Part shown: positions 1 through 7,842 of the stretch, in pieces
Position numbering within the stretch: position 1 is the stretch's first letter
Layout: the number at the start of each line of letters is the position of its first letter
Assembly: GCA_003609755.1 (NCBI GenBank)
Contig: AP017991.1
Coordinates: 4,699,001-4,763,000 of the forward strand
Direction: 5' to 3'
Length of the DNA: 64,000 nucleotides
Origin: Planktothrix agardhii NIES-204
GTDB lineage: Bacteria > Cyanobacteriota > Cyanobacteriia > Cyanobacteriales > Microcoleaceae
The notes under the pieces: generated by a model
The model's database searches: none
What the model was told of the DNA's origin: nothing
What the model saw: only the letters and a program-made list of their open reading frames with translations
Translations under genes and position numbers: made by a program

Positions 1-318
1 CCCCAACAGTCGATTCCTCGGGTTCAAGTTTTAGTGGCTTTAGCGAGTGGGCTAGGCTTAAAACCTGCGACTAATTCCCAAGAAACCCTAAAAATATTTA
101 AGGATGCGGATCAAATTCCGCCTTGGGCAATTGAAGGTGTTGCAGCAGCAACAGAAGCCGGATTAGTGGTTAATTATCCTGATAAAAATACCTTAAATCC
201 CAACCAATCGGCGACTTATGGGGAAGTTACCTCGATGATTTACCAAGGGTTAGTCTATCAAAAAAAAGCAGAACCGATTTCCTCTGACTATTTAGTCAAA
301 CCGGTTCAACAAAAATAG
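1..318 (+). CDS. C-terminal end of an SLH-domain protein (5' end outside window)
   Basis: The reading frame is open from base 1, so the true start lies upstream; the GTG at 34 is internal. The visible 105 residues contain an SLH-like stretch: a region around IPPWAIEGVAAATEAG followed by NYPDKNTLNPNQSATYGEV, the usual pattern of an aromatic/Pro-rich start, a small-residue helix and a conserved N(P)xxxxTRAE-type end. SLH domains anchor proteins to the cell wall or outer layer; in cyanobacteria they also occur in porins and in wall-associated proteins. The last 20 or so residues are a non-conserved tail. Which SLH protein this is cannot be told from the fragment. Confidence 0.7.
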   Translation, partial: PQQSIPRVQVLVALASGLGLKPATNSQETLKIFKDADQIPPWAIEGVAAATEAGLVVNYPDKNTLNPNQSATYGEVTSMIYQGLVYQKKAEPISSDYLVKPVQQK

Positions 319-370
319 TAATTCTAATTACGAATTACGAATTGGTAATGGATTATGGGTTGTCAATCAA

Positions 371-459
371 CTAATAACTGATAACTAATAACTAATAACT
401 AATAACTGATAACTGATAACTGATAACTGATAACTGGTAACTGATGACTGATGACTGAT
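371..459. repeat. Heptanucleotide tandem repeat (STRR-like)
   Basis: About a dozen copies of a 7-bp unit (ATAACTG, with variants ATAACTA and ATGACTG) run directly into the 3' end of the next gene. This matches the short tandemly repeated repetitive heptamers known from filamentous cyanobacteria. The same heptamer recurs in inverse orientation at 20254-20280. There are no spacers, so it is not a CRISPR array. Confidence 0.85.
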
Positions 460-906
460 TCAGGTTTCACATTCCTTTTTTGTGACTTGATGACGATAAT
501 GAAACATATCTTGTAAACGACTATTAACCCAACTTTGTAATATTTGTTCTGCTAAGACTCCACCGGGTAGGGAAAATGCGATCGCATCCGTTAGACGGGT
601 GTGACCATTTTCCGCCACAAATTGATGTCGATGCACCCAACTTTCCAGTATTCCTTCCTGTTGTTCATCGGTAAATAACTGATATAGTTTATATTCAGTA
701 TGAACCGCAAGCCATGGCACGGAAAACAACCCTAATCCTATCCGAAATTCAGACATTGCCCCTATTTCTAATCCTCCTTCCCGTCGCAGAATTTCTACAG
801 GTTGCCAAGGGGGAGTTAACACTTGCAAAATATCGGGGCGGGTATGAAACTCCCAAACTACTTCTACAGGGGCATGAATAATCGACGAATATTTAACGTG
901 TTGCAT
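460..906 (-). CDS. SRPBCC-family (START/polyketide cyclase-like) protein
   Basis: A 148-residue protein with the hallmarks of the SRPBCC ligand-binding fold: an N-terminal strand with SSIIHAPVEVVWEFHTRPD (the usual ia.p.e.vw.f..d...), a central string of beta strands, and a C-terminal amphipathic helix beginning near residue 115. Members bind hydrophobic ligands in a deep pocket, and no catalytic residue can be assigned. It is probably cytoplasmic, as no signal peptide is visible. The length fits a single-domain member. The stop abuts a heptamer repeat and the start faces a MITE-like element, so it seems to be transcribed alone. Confidence 0.75.
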   Translation of the reverse strand: MQHVKYSSIIHAPVEVVWEFHTRPDILQVLTPPWQPVEILRREGGLEIGAMSEFRIGLGLFSVPWLAVHTEYKLYQLFTDEQQEGILESWVHRHQFVAENGHTRLTDAIAFSLPGGVLAEQILQSWVNSRLQDMFHYRHQVTKKECET

Positions 907-949
907 AACGTTCTAAAATTCAGATAACTTATAACTATAAGCTATTTTG

Positions 950-1123
950 CTATAGCAATCCTAAATAGGTTGTAACATTTCAATACTGATATGAAACGGC
1001 CAGAAGTATTACCCTAGATCCCTCCCCCCCCTAGCCCCCCGTGCACGGGGGGTTTGGGGGGGCTGTTCCGGTGTTCCCTTTTGATCAGGGATTTTAAACA
1101 CAACTCAAATAGGATTGCTATAG
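950..1123. repeat. MITE-like dispersed palindromic element, complete copy
   Basis: Bounded by perfect 14-bp inverted ends, CTATAGCAATCCTA at 950-963 and TAGGATTGCTATAG at 1110-1123. The interior holds a G/C-rich palindrome around 1021-1066 (CCCCCCGTGCACGGGGGG core) and no coding capacity. Related partial copies occur at 50048-50129, 55531-55650 and (core only) 61143-61197. It accounts for most of the 907-1223 gap upstream of tex. Confidence 0.7.
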
Positions 1124-1223
1124 TTTCTATCGAGTTTGGTAAAATACAAAATTTAGGGCTATTCTTTTGAATTAAATATGATAGAATTAAGGTTAAATAC
1201 AGTCACTATTAATTTTGAATCCT

Positions 1224-3374
1224 ATGCTCAATATTTCTCAAATTCTCGCTCAAGAACTGTCTCTTAAACCCTTTCAGGTAGAAAACGCCCTAGAACTGTT
1301 TTTCGAGGGAGCAACCATTCCTTTTGTAGCGCGATATCGGAAAGAAATTACGGGTTCCTTAGATGAAATTCAACTGCGGGATCTCTCAGAACGTTATACC
1401 TATTTAACAGAATTGGAAGACCGGAAAAAAAGTATTTTAGAAGCGATCGCATCCCAAGAAAAACTTACCGATGAACTCCGAGAACAAATCGAAACCTGTT
1501 TACAAAAAACCGAACTAGAAGATTTATATTTACCATACAAACCTAAACGCAGAACTCGCGCCACCGTTGCCAAAGAAAAAGGATTAGAACCCCTAGCTCA
1601 ATTTATTGCTAATTTTAATCAACCCAATTCCCCAAGTTTTGATTTAAACGCAGAAGCAAAAAAATATATTTCCGAAGAAAAAGGTGTTAAAACTATTGAA
1701 GATGCCTTAAATGGAGCCTCTGATATTCTAGCAGAAATCCTATCCGAAAAAGCTAATTTACGAGCCTATTTAAGAGAATATTTAATCAATCGAGGGGTAT
1801 TTGTTTCCCTAGTCAAAGAAGACTATCCCGAAGGATCAACTAAATTTGAAATGTACCGCCAATATCGAGAAAATGTACAGGATATTAAACCCCATAATCT
1901 GTTAGCATTATTGCGGGGAGAAACCGAAGGAATCTTAAAAGTTGAAATTGAATTTGATCAAGATTTTGTGCAGTCTCATTTAGAATCCCAGGAAATTAAA
2001 ACCAAAAATCCGATAATTATAAAATTCTATCAACCGATGTTAAAAGATGCTTTTAATCGGTTAATGAAAACATCGTTAATTAGTGAAGTTAGAAGCGATC
2101 GCAAAACCTACGCCGATTTAGAATCAATTAAAACCTTTGAATCAAATTTAAGAGAATTATTACTCGCCTCCCCTGCGGGAATGAAACCCACCTTAGCTAT
2201 TGACCCCGGGTTTAGAACTGGGTGCAAAGTTTCAGTATTATCAGAAACCGGAAAATTCTGTGAATATCATACAATTTTCCCCCATCAAGCAGCAGGTCAA
2301 CGTCAAGAAGCAGCAAAAAAAGTTAAACAATTAATTGATAAATATAAAATAGAATTAATCGCGATCGGAAATGGAACCGCCGGACGAGAAACCGATGAAT
2401 TTATAACGGAAATTATTGCTAAATTAGAGCGAAAACCGATCAAAGTAATGGTTAATGAATCCGGTGCATCCATTTATTCCGCTAGTGATGTGGCGCGGCA
2501 AGAATTTCCCGATTTAGACTTAACGGTGCGGGGTGCAATTAGTATCGGACGACGGTTACAAGATCCCCTAGCAGAATTAGTAAAAATTGATCCAAAATCC
2601 ATTGGTGTCGGACAATATCAACACGATGTAGATCAGAAATTATTAAAGAAAAAACTCGATGATACTGTTGAAAGTTGTGTTAACTATGTGGGAGTGGAAT
2701 TAAACACCGCTTCTAAGGAATTATTAACCTTTGTGTCAGGAATTACCCCAACAGTAGCTCAAAATATTGTCAATTATCGGAATGAAAATGGAGCTTTTAA
2801 AACCCGGAAAGAACTGTTAAAAGTCGCTAAATTAGGCCCAAAAGCCTTTCAACAAGCGGCGGGATTTTTAAGAATTCGAGGAGGTGTTAATCCTTTAGAT
2901 AATACCGCAGTTCACCCCGAAAGTTATGCGGTCGTGGAAATTATGGCGAAGGATGTAGGCGTTACCTTAAATAATATTAGTCAATTTAAGGATAAAATTA
3001 AATCGGTGAAACTGGATAAATATGTTACTGATACCATCGGAACTCCTACTTTAAAAGACATTATTAGCGAATTAGAAAAACCCGGACGAGATCCCCGGGC
3101 TGAGTTTAAATATGCCACATTCAGAGAAGGAATTAAAGAAATATCCGATTTAAAAATAGGAATGGAATTAGAAGGAAGTGTGACCAATGTAGTTGCTTTT
3201 GGTGCATTTGTTGATATTGGAGTCCATCAAGATGGGTTAGTTCATATTTCCCAACTCGCCGATCAATTTGTCGATGATCCGAATAAATTTGTTAAAGTGG
3301 GACAAGTTGTTAAAGTGCGAGTTATGGAAATTAATGAGAAGTTAAAACGGATTAGTTTAACCATGAAATTGTAA
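1224..3374 (+). CDS. tex: Tex-family S1 RNA-binding transcription accessory protein
   Basis: Full-length Tex (about 716 residues). Order of domains: N-terminal Tex helical domain with the typical FEGATIPFVARYRKE stretch, a YqgF/RNase-H-like domain starting near LAIDPGFRTGCKVSVL (about residues 327-342), a helix-hairpin-helix region around VSGITPTVAQNIVNYR, and a C-terminal S1 RNA-binding domain (VAFGAFVDIGVHQDGLVHISQL). Tex binds nucleic acid and is linked to transcription and RNA turnover. I chose the ATG at 1224; a TTG at 1215 is in frame but adds only three residues. The gene stands alone, preceded by a MITE-like element. Confidence 0.95.
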   Translation: MLNISQILAQELSLKPFQVENALELFFEGATIPFVARYRKEITGSLDEIQLRDLSERYTYLTELEDRKKSILEAIASQEKLTDELREQIETCLQKTELEDLYLPYKPKRRTRATVAKEKGLEPLAQFIANFNQPNSPSFDLNAEAKKYISEEKGVKTIEDALNGASDILAEILSEKANLRAYLREYLINRGVFVSLVKEDYPEGSTKFEMYRQYRENVQDIKPHNLLALLRGETEGILKVEIEFDQDFVQSHLESQEIKTKNPIIIKFYQPMLKDAFNRLMKTSLISEVRSDRKTYADLESIKTFESNLRELLLASPAGMKPTLAIDPGFRTGCKVSVLSETGKFCEYHTIFPHQAAGQRQEAAKKVKQLIDKYKIELIAIGNGTAGRETDEFITEIIAKLERKPIKVMVNESGASIYSASDVARQEFPDLDLTVRGAISIGRRLQDPLAELVKIDPKSIGVGQYQHDVDQKLLKKKLDDTVESCVNYVGVELNTASKELLTFVSGITPTVAQNIVNYRNENGAFKTRKELLKVAKLGPKAFQQAAGFLRIRGGVNPLDNTAVHPESYAVVEIMAKDVGVTLNNISQFKDKIKSVKLDKYVTDTIGTPTLKDIISELEKPGRDPRAEFKYATFREGIKEISDLKIGMELEGSVTNVVAFGAFVDIGVHQDGLVHISQLADQFVDDPNKFVKVGQVVKVRVMEINEKLKRISLTMKL

Positions 3375-3450
3375 TCAAGGGGTTAAAAATTACTCTGAAT
3401 TGGGGTTTAAGTTTGATTGAATCTCAACTTTTACCCTAATTTATAATCAT

Positions 3451-3735
3451 TTAGACAGTAGATTAGAATTCTTAATTATGCACTTATTAAAATGGCAATT
3501 TCAGCCTAACTTACGCTCTCGTAGTTGGCAATTAACCATCAAAGAGCAACGTCTTCGTTTAGAAAAACTTCTGCAAAAAAATCCTAGTCTTCAACCTAAT
3601 TTGACTGAAGCGATAGAAGATGTTTACCCTTTGGCAACTCTGAGCGCGGAAAGAGAAACCGGGTTATCTTTATTTCCAGAAATTTGTCCCTATACCTTAG
3701 CAGAGATTTTATCCCTTGAATTTTTACCCGAATAA
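3451..3735 (+). pseudogene. DUF29 gene remnant (C-terminal half)
   Basis: From the ATG at 3478 an 85-residue frame reads MHLLKWQFQPNLRSRSWQL and continues through the Pro- and Leu-rich end typical of DUF29 proteins of cyanobacteria. Upstream of that ATG the frame still matches the family (LEFLI before MHLLKW) and stays open to a stop at 3418, but the N-terminal half (normally about 60-70 residues) is missing. It is best read as a truncated gene; translation of the half domain from 3478 cannot be excluded. DUF29 has no assigned function. Confidence 0.7.
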
Positions 3736-3822
3736 AAGAAAGCCAGAACAGTTTAAAATAGCGATCGCTCTTATTTCTTGCTATAATATCCTCCAAAGGT
3801 TAACAACACTCAAAAAATATTT

Positions 3823-4062
3823 ATGTCAATTGTTGTAACACTGACTCCCGAACTCGAAGCAAAACTACGAGAAAAAGCCACCAAGCAAGGACAGGATATT
3901 AATTATGTTGTCACTGAACTTCTCAATCAAATCTTAACAGGGGAAACGGATGATACAGAAGCAGCAATTGAGGGCATTAAACGAGGGTTAGAAGATTTTG
4001 AACAGGGACGATTTCGAGATTTTGAGCAATTTGCTGAAGAACAATATAAGGTATCGTTTTAA
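3823..4062 (+). CDS. Small antitoxin-like protein (ribbon-helix-helix type N-terminus)
   Basis: A 79-residue acidic protein. The N-terminus (MSIVVTLTPELEAKLREKA, then TELLNQIL) has the strand-helix-helix pattern of ribbon-helix-helix antitoxins. The C-terminus (AIEGIKRGLEDFEQGRFRDF) resembles the tail seen in antitoxins that normally precede RelE/ParE toxins. Here the next gene, 2 bp downstream, is instead a DUF433 protein, so the three genes probably form one transcription unit. The function is inferred from pattern and context only; no toxin of the RelE type is present. Confidence 0.6.
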   Translation: MSIVVTLTPELEAKLREKATKQGQDINYVVTELLNQILTGETDDTEAAIEGIKRGLEDFEQGRFRDFEQFAEEQYKVSF

Positions 4063-4064
4063 CC

Positions 4065-4412
4065 ATGCAATTACAAGATTACTTAGAATTTATTAATCCT
4101 GATGAAATTCACCTGAAAGGTCATCGCATTGGTATTGAGGATGTGATCAAATATTATCTGGATGGATACACCCCAGAACAAATTTTACAGGAGTTACCCA
4201 CCCTCAACCTTGAAAAAATTTATGCGGTGATTACCTATTATTTACAAAATCGTTCTGCGATGGATGCTTATTTATTGCGATTATGGAAACAGCAAGAACA
4301 GCATTATCAAGAGTTTATAACTCATCCTTCACCGTTAAGAAAACGTTTACAAGCGATTAAGCAACAGAGAGAACAGGAGAAATTAAAATATGAAAGTTCG
4401 GTTTCTCCTTGA
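4065..4412 (+). CDS. DUF433 antitoxin-type protein
   Basis: 115 residues. The core HRIGIEDVIKYYLDGYTPEQ, followed by LPTLNLEKIYAVITYYL, is the DUF433 signature, a winged-helix-like DNA-binding fold. DUF433 genes commonly precede DUF5615 PIN-like genes as antitoxin partners, as here: the next gene starts 23 bp inside this one. The C-terminal 35 residues are a charged helix rich in K, Q and E, probably the part that contacts the toxin. It starts with ATG 2 bp after the preceding stop. It probably represses its own operon, which is usual for such modules but not shown by the sequence. Confidence 0.8.
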   Translation: MQLQDYLEFINPDEIHLKGHRIGIEDVIKYYLDGYTPEQILQELPTLNLEKIYAVITYYLQNRSAMDAYLLRLWKQQEQHYQEFITHPSPLRKRLQAIKQQREQEKLKYESSVSP

Positions 4413-4749
4413 TGAAAATTTACCGCCAAAATTGAAGTTGGCAGTACAACGTTTTAATTCAGATATTGATATCATCCGAGTGGGAGAACCAGAAGCACCC
4501 CCGTTAGGAACTCTTGATCCAGAATTGCTGAATTATTTGGAAGTATCGCAACGATTATTAGTAACCGATAACCGCAATAGTATGGGAGGACATTTGCAGG
4601 ATCATTGGGCAAAAGGTGGTCATATTTGGGGCTTAGTTTGGCTACGTCCAGGTGGTACAATTAGAACTTGGTCAGAATCTTTAGTGTTAATTTGGGAGAT
4701 TACTGAAGCGGAGGAGTGGTTAGACAAATTAGACTGGATTCCTTATTAA
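4390..4749 (+). CDS. DUF5615 PIN-like toxin
   Basis: 119 residues opening with MKVRFLLDENLPPKL, the DUF5615 signature with the first acidic pair (D8, E9) on strand 1. A second acidic site follows in RLLVTDNRNSMGGHL (D, then N/R), as in the PIN-like Mut7-C/DUF5615 fold. These proteins are predicted metal-dependent RNases and the toxic half of DUF433-DUF5615 modules. The start overlaps the DUF433 gene by 23 bp, consistent with coupled translation. Nuclease activity is inferred from the family. Confidence 0.8.
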   Translation: MKVRFLLDENLPPKLKLAVQRFNSDIDIIRVGEPEAPPLGTLDPELLNYLEVSQRLLVTDNRNSMGGHLQDHWAKGGHIWGLVWLRPGGTIRTWSESLVLIWEITEAEEWLDKLDWIPY

Positions 4750-4766
4750 AAAACTATGATAATACA

Positions 4767-4788
4767 TTCCCAGGTTCCTACCTGGGAA
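4767..4788. terminator. Hairpin after the toxin-antitoxin unit
   Basis: Perfect 9-bp inverted repeat TTCCCAGGT / ACCTGGGAA with a 4-base loop, 18 bp after the DUF5615 stop. There is no T-run directly after it, so it is either a weak terminator or one of the dispersed TTCCCA(A/G)G palindromes (compare 59033-59054). Confidence 0.45.
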
Positions 4789-4906
4789 CTAGGTAAGCAA
4801 AAAGGTAGGTTGTCTTACTTGACATTACTTATCTTTTAGAATAGAATAGAATAAAAATATGTAAATAGTGACCAATCAAAATTAAATCCCGAATAAAATA
4901 ACCATT

Positions 4907-6910
4907 ATGTCTCAAAATAACCGGAAGATTCGTTGTCGTATTAATTACAAACATACTTTATTAGAATTATCTGTTAATAGGAAAGATCCCTGTGAAGTAA
5001 TCCGAGAGCTAATTTCAAACTCCTATGATGCTGAAGCATCTGTTATTGAAATATATCCTTTACTTCAATATAATGGGTTTATATTTATTGATAACGGCAG
5101 TGGTATAAGTTCTCAAAAAGAAGTTAATGGAGTTACTCCAATAGATGCTTTCTTCTCAATAGGTCTTTCAACTAAAACTCCTGGAAAATCTATAGGATAT
5201 AAATGTCAAGGCTCAAAACTTTGCTTTGCTTCAGGAAAATTCGCACTAATTACTCGATGTAAAGAGGACAATGAATCTTATTGGCGTTCCGTAATTATAG
5301 ATAATCCCAGAGATACTTTAGACTCTGAAAAAGATAACATTGAAGTTCAAGAAAATATTAGACCTTGGTTAACATTAAAGAACTTACTCCCTCAACCTGA
5401 TGCTCGAACAGTAGGTATTCTTGATCATTTAGACCAAAAGTATTTCCACCAATCGCATCTTGAAACAGGAACCCTAATTCTTGTCAAAAATTTAGAAGTT
5501 GATAATTTTTCAAACTACTATGATTACTACAGTACAACTAGCAGGAAGTATCCCTACATAAAAACTTACATTAGATTTTATACCAGACATGGAGATGTTA
5601 GAATCTTAGATCATGAAAGAACAGGGTTTAGAGCAATAGACGCTAAAAATTTCAAAACTTCATCTCTTACCTATAATGATAAATGCCAGCTTTTTATTTG
5701 GAATTGCACTGCAAAAAAAGGTAAATTAGAAAAGATTCCGTCTGGATACCCCTACATTGACAAGCCGGATATTATCCCTGGAATGGAAGATTATATATCA
5801 AAACCACCAGCAGAAATCAAACGGCTGAATACTGGTAGATTTTATTACCGTAGTGCCCATGCGTTTAAATATGATGGAATTACATACTGTCTGGTTTTAG
5901 CTATTGACGGGAATCGAAGAGCTTTAGAATCTTATGAAGAATTAGATCGCCAAGGAAAAAAGAAATCAGGCATTGGATTCAGTTCACAAAGAGGAACTTT
6001 TGTTTGCTCTGAAGGAGTAAAGATATGTTCTTATAATGAAATATTTAATCATAGTTTATTACAAGATTATATGGTTTTGAGTGATAGTAAAGCGCAAACA
6101 CATTATGTATTGATGATTAACGGTAGTTTTCAGTTGGTAACAAATAGAAATTCCTTAAGTGAATCATCAATTAAAATTTTAAGAAATGAGCAGTTTTTAG
6201 AACAGATTAAAAGCTTCCTAGATCGAGCTTGGAATGATAGCAAAATTTTTAAACAGTTGATAGAGAGAATAGGAAGTGAATTTAGTGAACCCAAGATCGA
6301 AGTTCAAGTCAAGCAATTCGATAAAGCGAAAAATGCCATAATTCAAAGAGATCACTTTCATCTTTTAGATATTGAAGTTTTAAAAGGTAAAAAGTTTTTG
6401 ATTCCTAGTTTAGGAGAGGAACATGGAGTCGGTGCGTTATATACACTGTTAGCTCATTTGGTTCCTGCCAAATCTCCTTACTCTAGTTTTTGGCTAAGAC
6501 CTTTAAATTTTTCCGGTCAAGGAATTGATAGTTTAGCAGCAGAATTTAATGATGATAAATTAAAACAAGAACTTAAAGGCTTGGAATATAAATATACATT
6601 TTCAACCAATGAGATATTTAACCATCCATTAGTAGTCACTGATCAGATTGTATGTTGGAAGCTAGATGAATCGGTAGAAGATTGTAATACTGTTGATGAT
6701 GGAGATTATGTTGGAGAAGTTTCCTTTTCTAATGAGTTAAAAGGCATAGGATGTGAAATTATTAATATCCAAAATAGATATGGTTCATTTCATAATAAAA
6801 CTATTAAGGTAATTTGCCTAAAAGACTTAATAGATAAAACTTTTCAGTGTGAGTGGACAAAAGGTTTTAGCAGTTTATCAGAACAGTCTACTAGAAAGCG
6901 AGGTAAATAG
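4907..6910 (+). CDS. GHKL-type ATPase (MORC/Hsp90-like), unknown role
   Basis: 667 residues. The N-terminal 110 residues carry the GHKL ATP-binding motifs: ELISNSYDA (34-42, N box with Mg-binding Asn), DNGSGI (62-67, G1) and SIGYKCQGSK (95-104, a G2-like glycine loop), with FFSIGLSTKTPG between them as in MORC and MutL relatives. The remaining 550 residues have no domain I can name. There is no histidine-kinase phosphoacceptor, no transmembrane segment and no HSP90 C-terminal MEEVD. The gene is AT-rich, stands alone between toxin-antitoxin genes, and has 157 bp of leader. Stand-alone prokaryotic MORC-like ATPases are often associated with restriction or phage defence; that role here is inference from location. 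Confidence 0.65.
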   Translation: MSQNNRKIRCRINYKHTLLELSVNRKDPCEVIRELISNSYDAEASVIEIYPLLQYNGFIFIDNGSGISSQKEVNGVTPIDAFFSIGLSTKTPGKSIGYKCQGSKLCFASGKFALITRCKEDNESYWRSVIIDNPRDTLDSEKDNIEVQENIRPWLTLKNLLPQPDARTVGILDHLDQKYFHQSHLETGTLILVKNLEVDNFSNYYDYYSTTSRKYPYIKTYIRFYTRHGDVRILDHERTGFRAIDAKNFKTSSLTYNDKCQLFIWNCTAKKGKLEKIPSGYPYIDKPDIIPGMEDYISKPPAEIKRLNTGRFYYRSAHAFKYDGITYCLVLAIDGNRRALESYEELDRQGKKKSGIGFSSQRGTFVCSEGVKICSYNEIFNHSLLQDYMVLSDSKAQTHYVLMINGSFQLVTNRNSLSESSIKILRNEQFLEQIKSFLDRAWNDSKIFKQLIERIGSEFSEPKIEVQVKQFDKAKNAIIQRDHFHLLDIEVLKGKKFLIPSLGEEHGVGALYTLLAHLVPAKSPYSSFWLRPLNFSGQGIDSLAAEFNDDKLKQELKGLEYKYTFSTNEIFNHPLVVTDQIVCWKLDESVEDCNTVDDGDYVGEVSFSNELKGIGCEIINIQNRYGSFHNKTIKVICLKDLIDKTFQCEWTKGFSSLSEQSTRKRGK

Positions 6911-6930
6911 TTATAATTACTAATTTAATA

Positions 6931-7012
6931 TTGTAGGCTGGGTTTTGTTACTTAATTTCTAACCTAATTTTATTAGATATTAGTTTTCACTTGATTCCAT
7001 CCACCCTACAAA
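6931..7012. repeat. Short inverted-repeat element (TTGTAGGCTGGG ends)
   Basis: Imperfect 12-bp inverted ends, TTGTAGGCTGGG at 6931-6942 and TCCACCCTACAA near 7000-7012, enclosing about 58 bp of AT-rich non-coding DNA. A relative lies at 33811-33878. It fits the many small non-autonomous palindromic elements of cyanobacteria. Confidence 0.5.
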
Positions 7013-7044
7013 TGCTTAAATGCGATCGCTCTCTATATTGTTAA

Positions 7045-7387
7045 TTACCCTATACTAGAAATTAAATCTCCGATTTCTTGAGGAGTTGCACCCGTCGCTA
7101 AAATAGCCTTAATTAACAACTCAATAGAAACCGAACCATCCCCATTTTCTGCTTTAGCAATAAGCGGTTGACTAGAATGAATTTTTTCAGCTAACTCTGA
7201 TTGTGTCATCAAATTTTGACGACGTTCTTTTAAACTACGACTTAATACTAATTTAATTTCAACTAATAACACTTCTTCCGGTGTTAGTTTTAAAAATTCA
7301 GCAACAGTTTCCAACTTTCCAACCTTTAGCTTCTAAGCGTTTCTTTTTTTCTTCATCCATTGCACTATTAATCTTGATCTCGGTCAT
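7045..7387 (-). pseudogene. XRE/HTH antitoxin gene with a frameshift
   Basis: A 89-residue frame from a TTG at 7314 contains a clear XRE helix-turn-helix (MTQSELAEKIHSSQPLIAKAE) of the HigA-like type found in cyanobacteria. The natural start appears to be the ATG at 7385-7387: it reads MTEIKINSAMDEEKKKRLEA then KGWKVG, the typical N-terminus of this family, and then runs into TGA. Removing one A from the GGAAACT at about 7307-7313 restores KGWKVGTVAEFLKLTPEE. So there is a single-base insertion, either real or a sequencing error. No RelE/HigB partner lies on either side. Confidence 0.75.
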
Positions 7388-7428
7388 ATTGGGTCAACCT
7401 CTTTCTATAATACCCTCTAAAGGTTATC

Positions 7429-7842
7429 TTATTCTCTAAGCAAAGCATTAAACCCTTCTTGCAGAAAATGTTTATCATAAGTCAAAATATCTTGAATTCC
7501 TTTTTGACGCATAATTAACATTGAAGCACAGTCTGTTAAGCTGTAACCCTTATCCAATCTTTGACTATAAAATTCAACAGCACTTTTAAACAATTCGCTA
7601 GTTTGAAGAACTATTTCAACCTGTGAATCATTTTGTAATTTAGTAGTAATCTCAAGTGCAATTTGTCGCAAATACCGACCTTTGCTCGATAGGGCATTCA
7701 AAAGTTCCGTAAGTACCATTTCACTGGTAACAGGAACAAATGCACCCAGCTTTTCTGTTACTTCTATGGCACGTTGATGTAAATCATCACCTGGGTTAGC
7801 TAAAGCTTGTAAATATGATGTATCCAAGAAAATAAACTTCAT
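7429..7842 (-). CDS. PIN-domain ribonuclease toxin (VapC-like)
   Basis: 137 residues with a complete PIN fold: D7 in FLDTSYL, E46 in VLTELLN, D104 in SLTDCAS and D123 in LTYDKHF form the acidic cluster that binds catalytic metal. Length and spacing match VapC-like toxins, which cut tRNA or other RNAs. The ATG overlaps the stop of the upstream gene by 4 bp (ATGA), the usual antitoxin-first layout. The partner is unusual (see the entry at 7839). RNase activity is inferred from the residues and family. Confidence 0.85.
   Translation of the reverse strand: MKFIFLDTSYLQALANPGDDLHQRAIEVTEKLGAFVPVTSEMVLTELLNALSSKGRYLRQIALEITTKLQNDSQVEIVLQTSELFKSAVEFYSQRLDKGYSLTDCASMLIMRQKGIQDILTYDKHFLQEGFNALLRE

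Noticed and set aside
371-459. Possible CRISPR array
   Set aside because: The units are 7 bp with no spacers; it is a heptamer tandem repeat.
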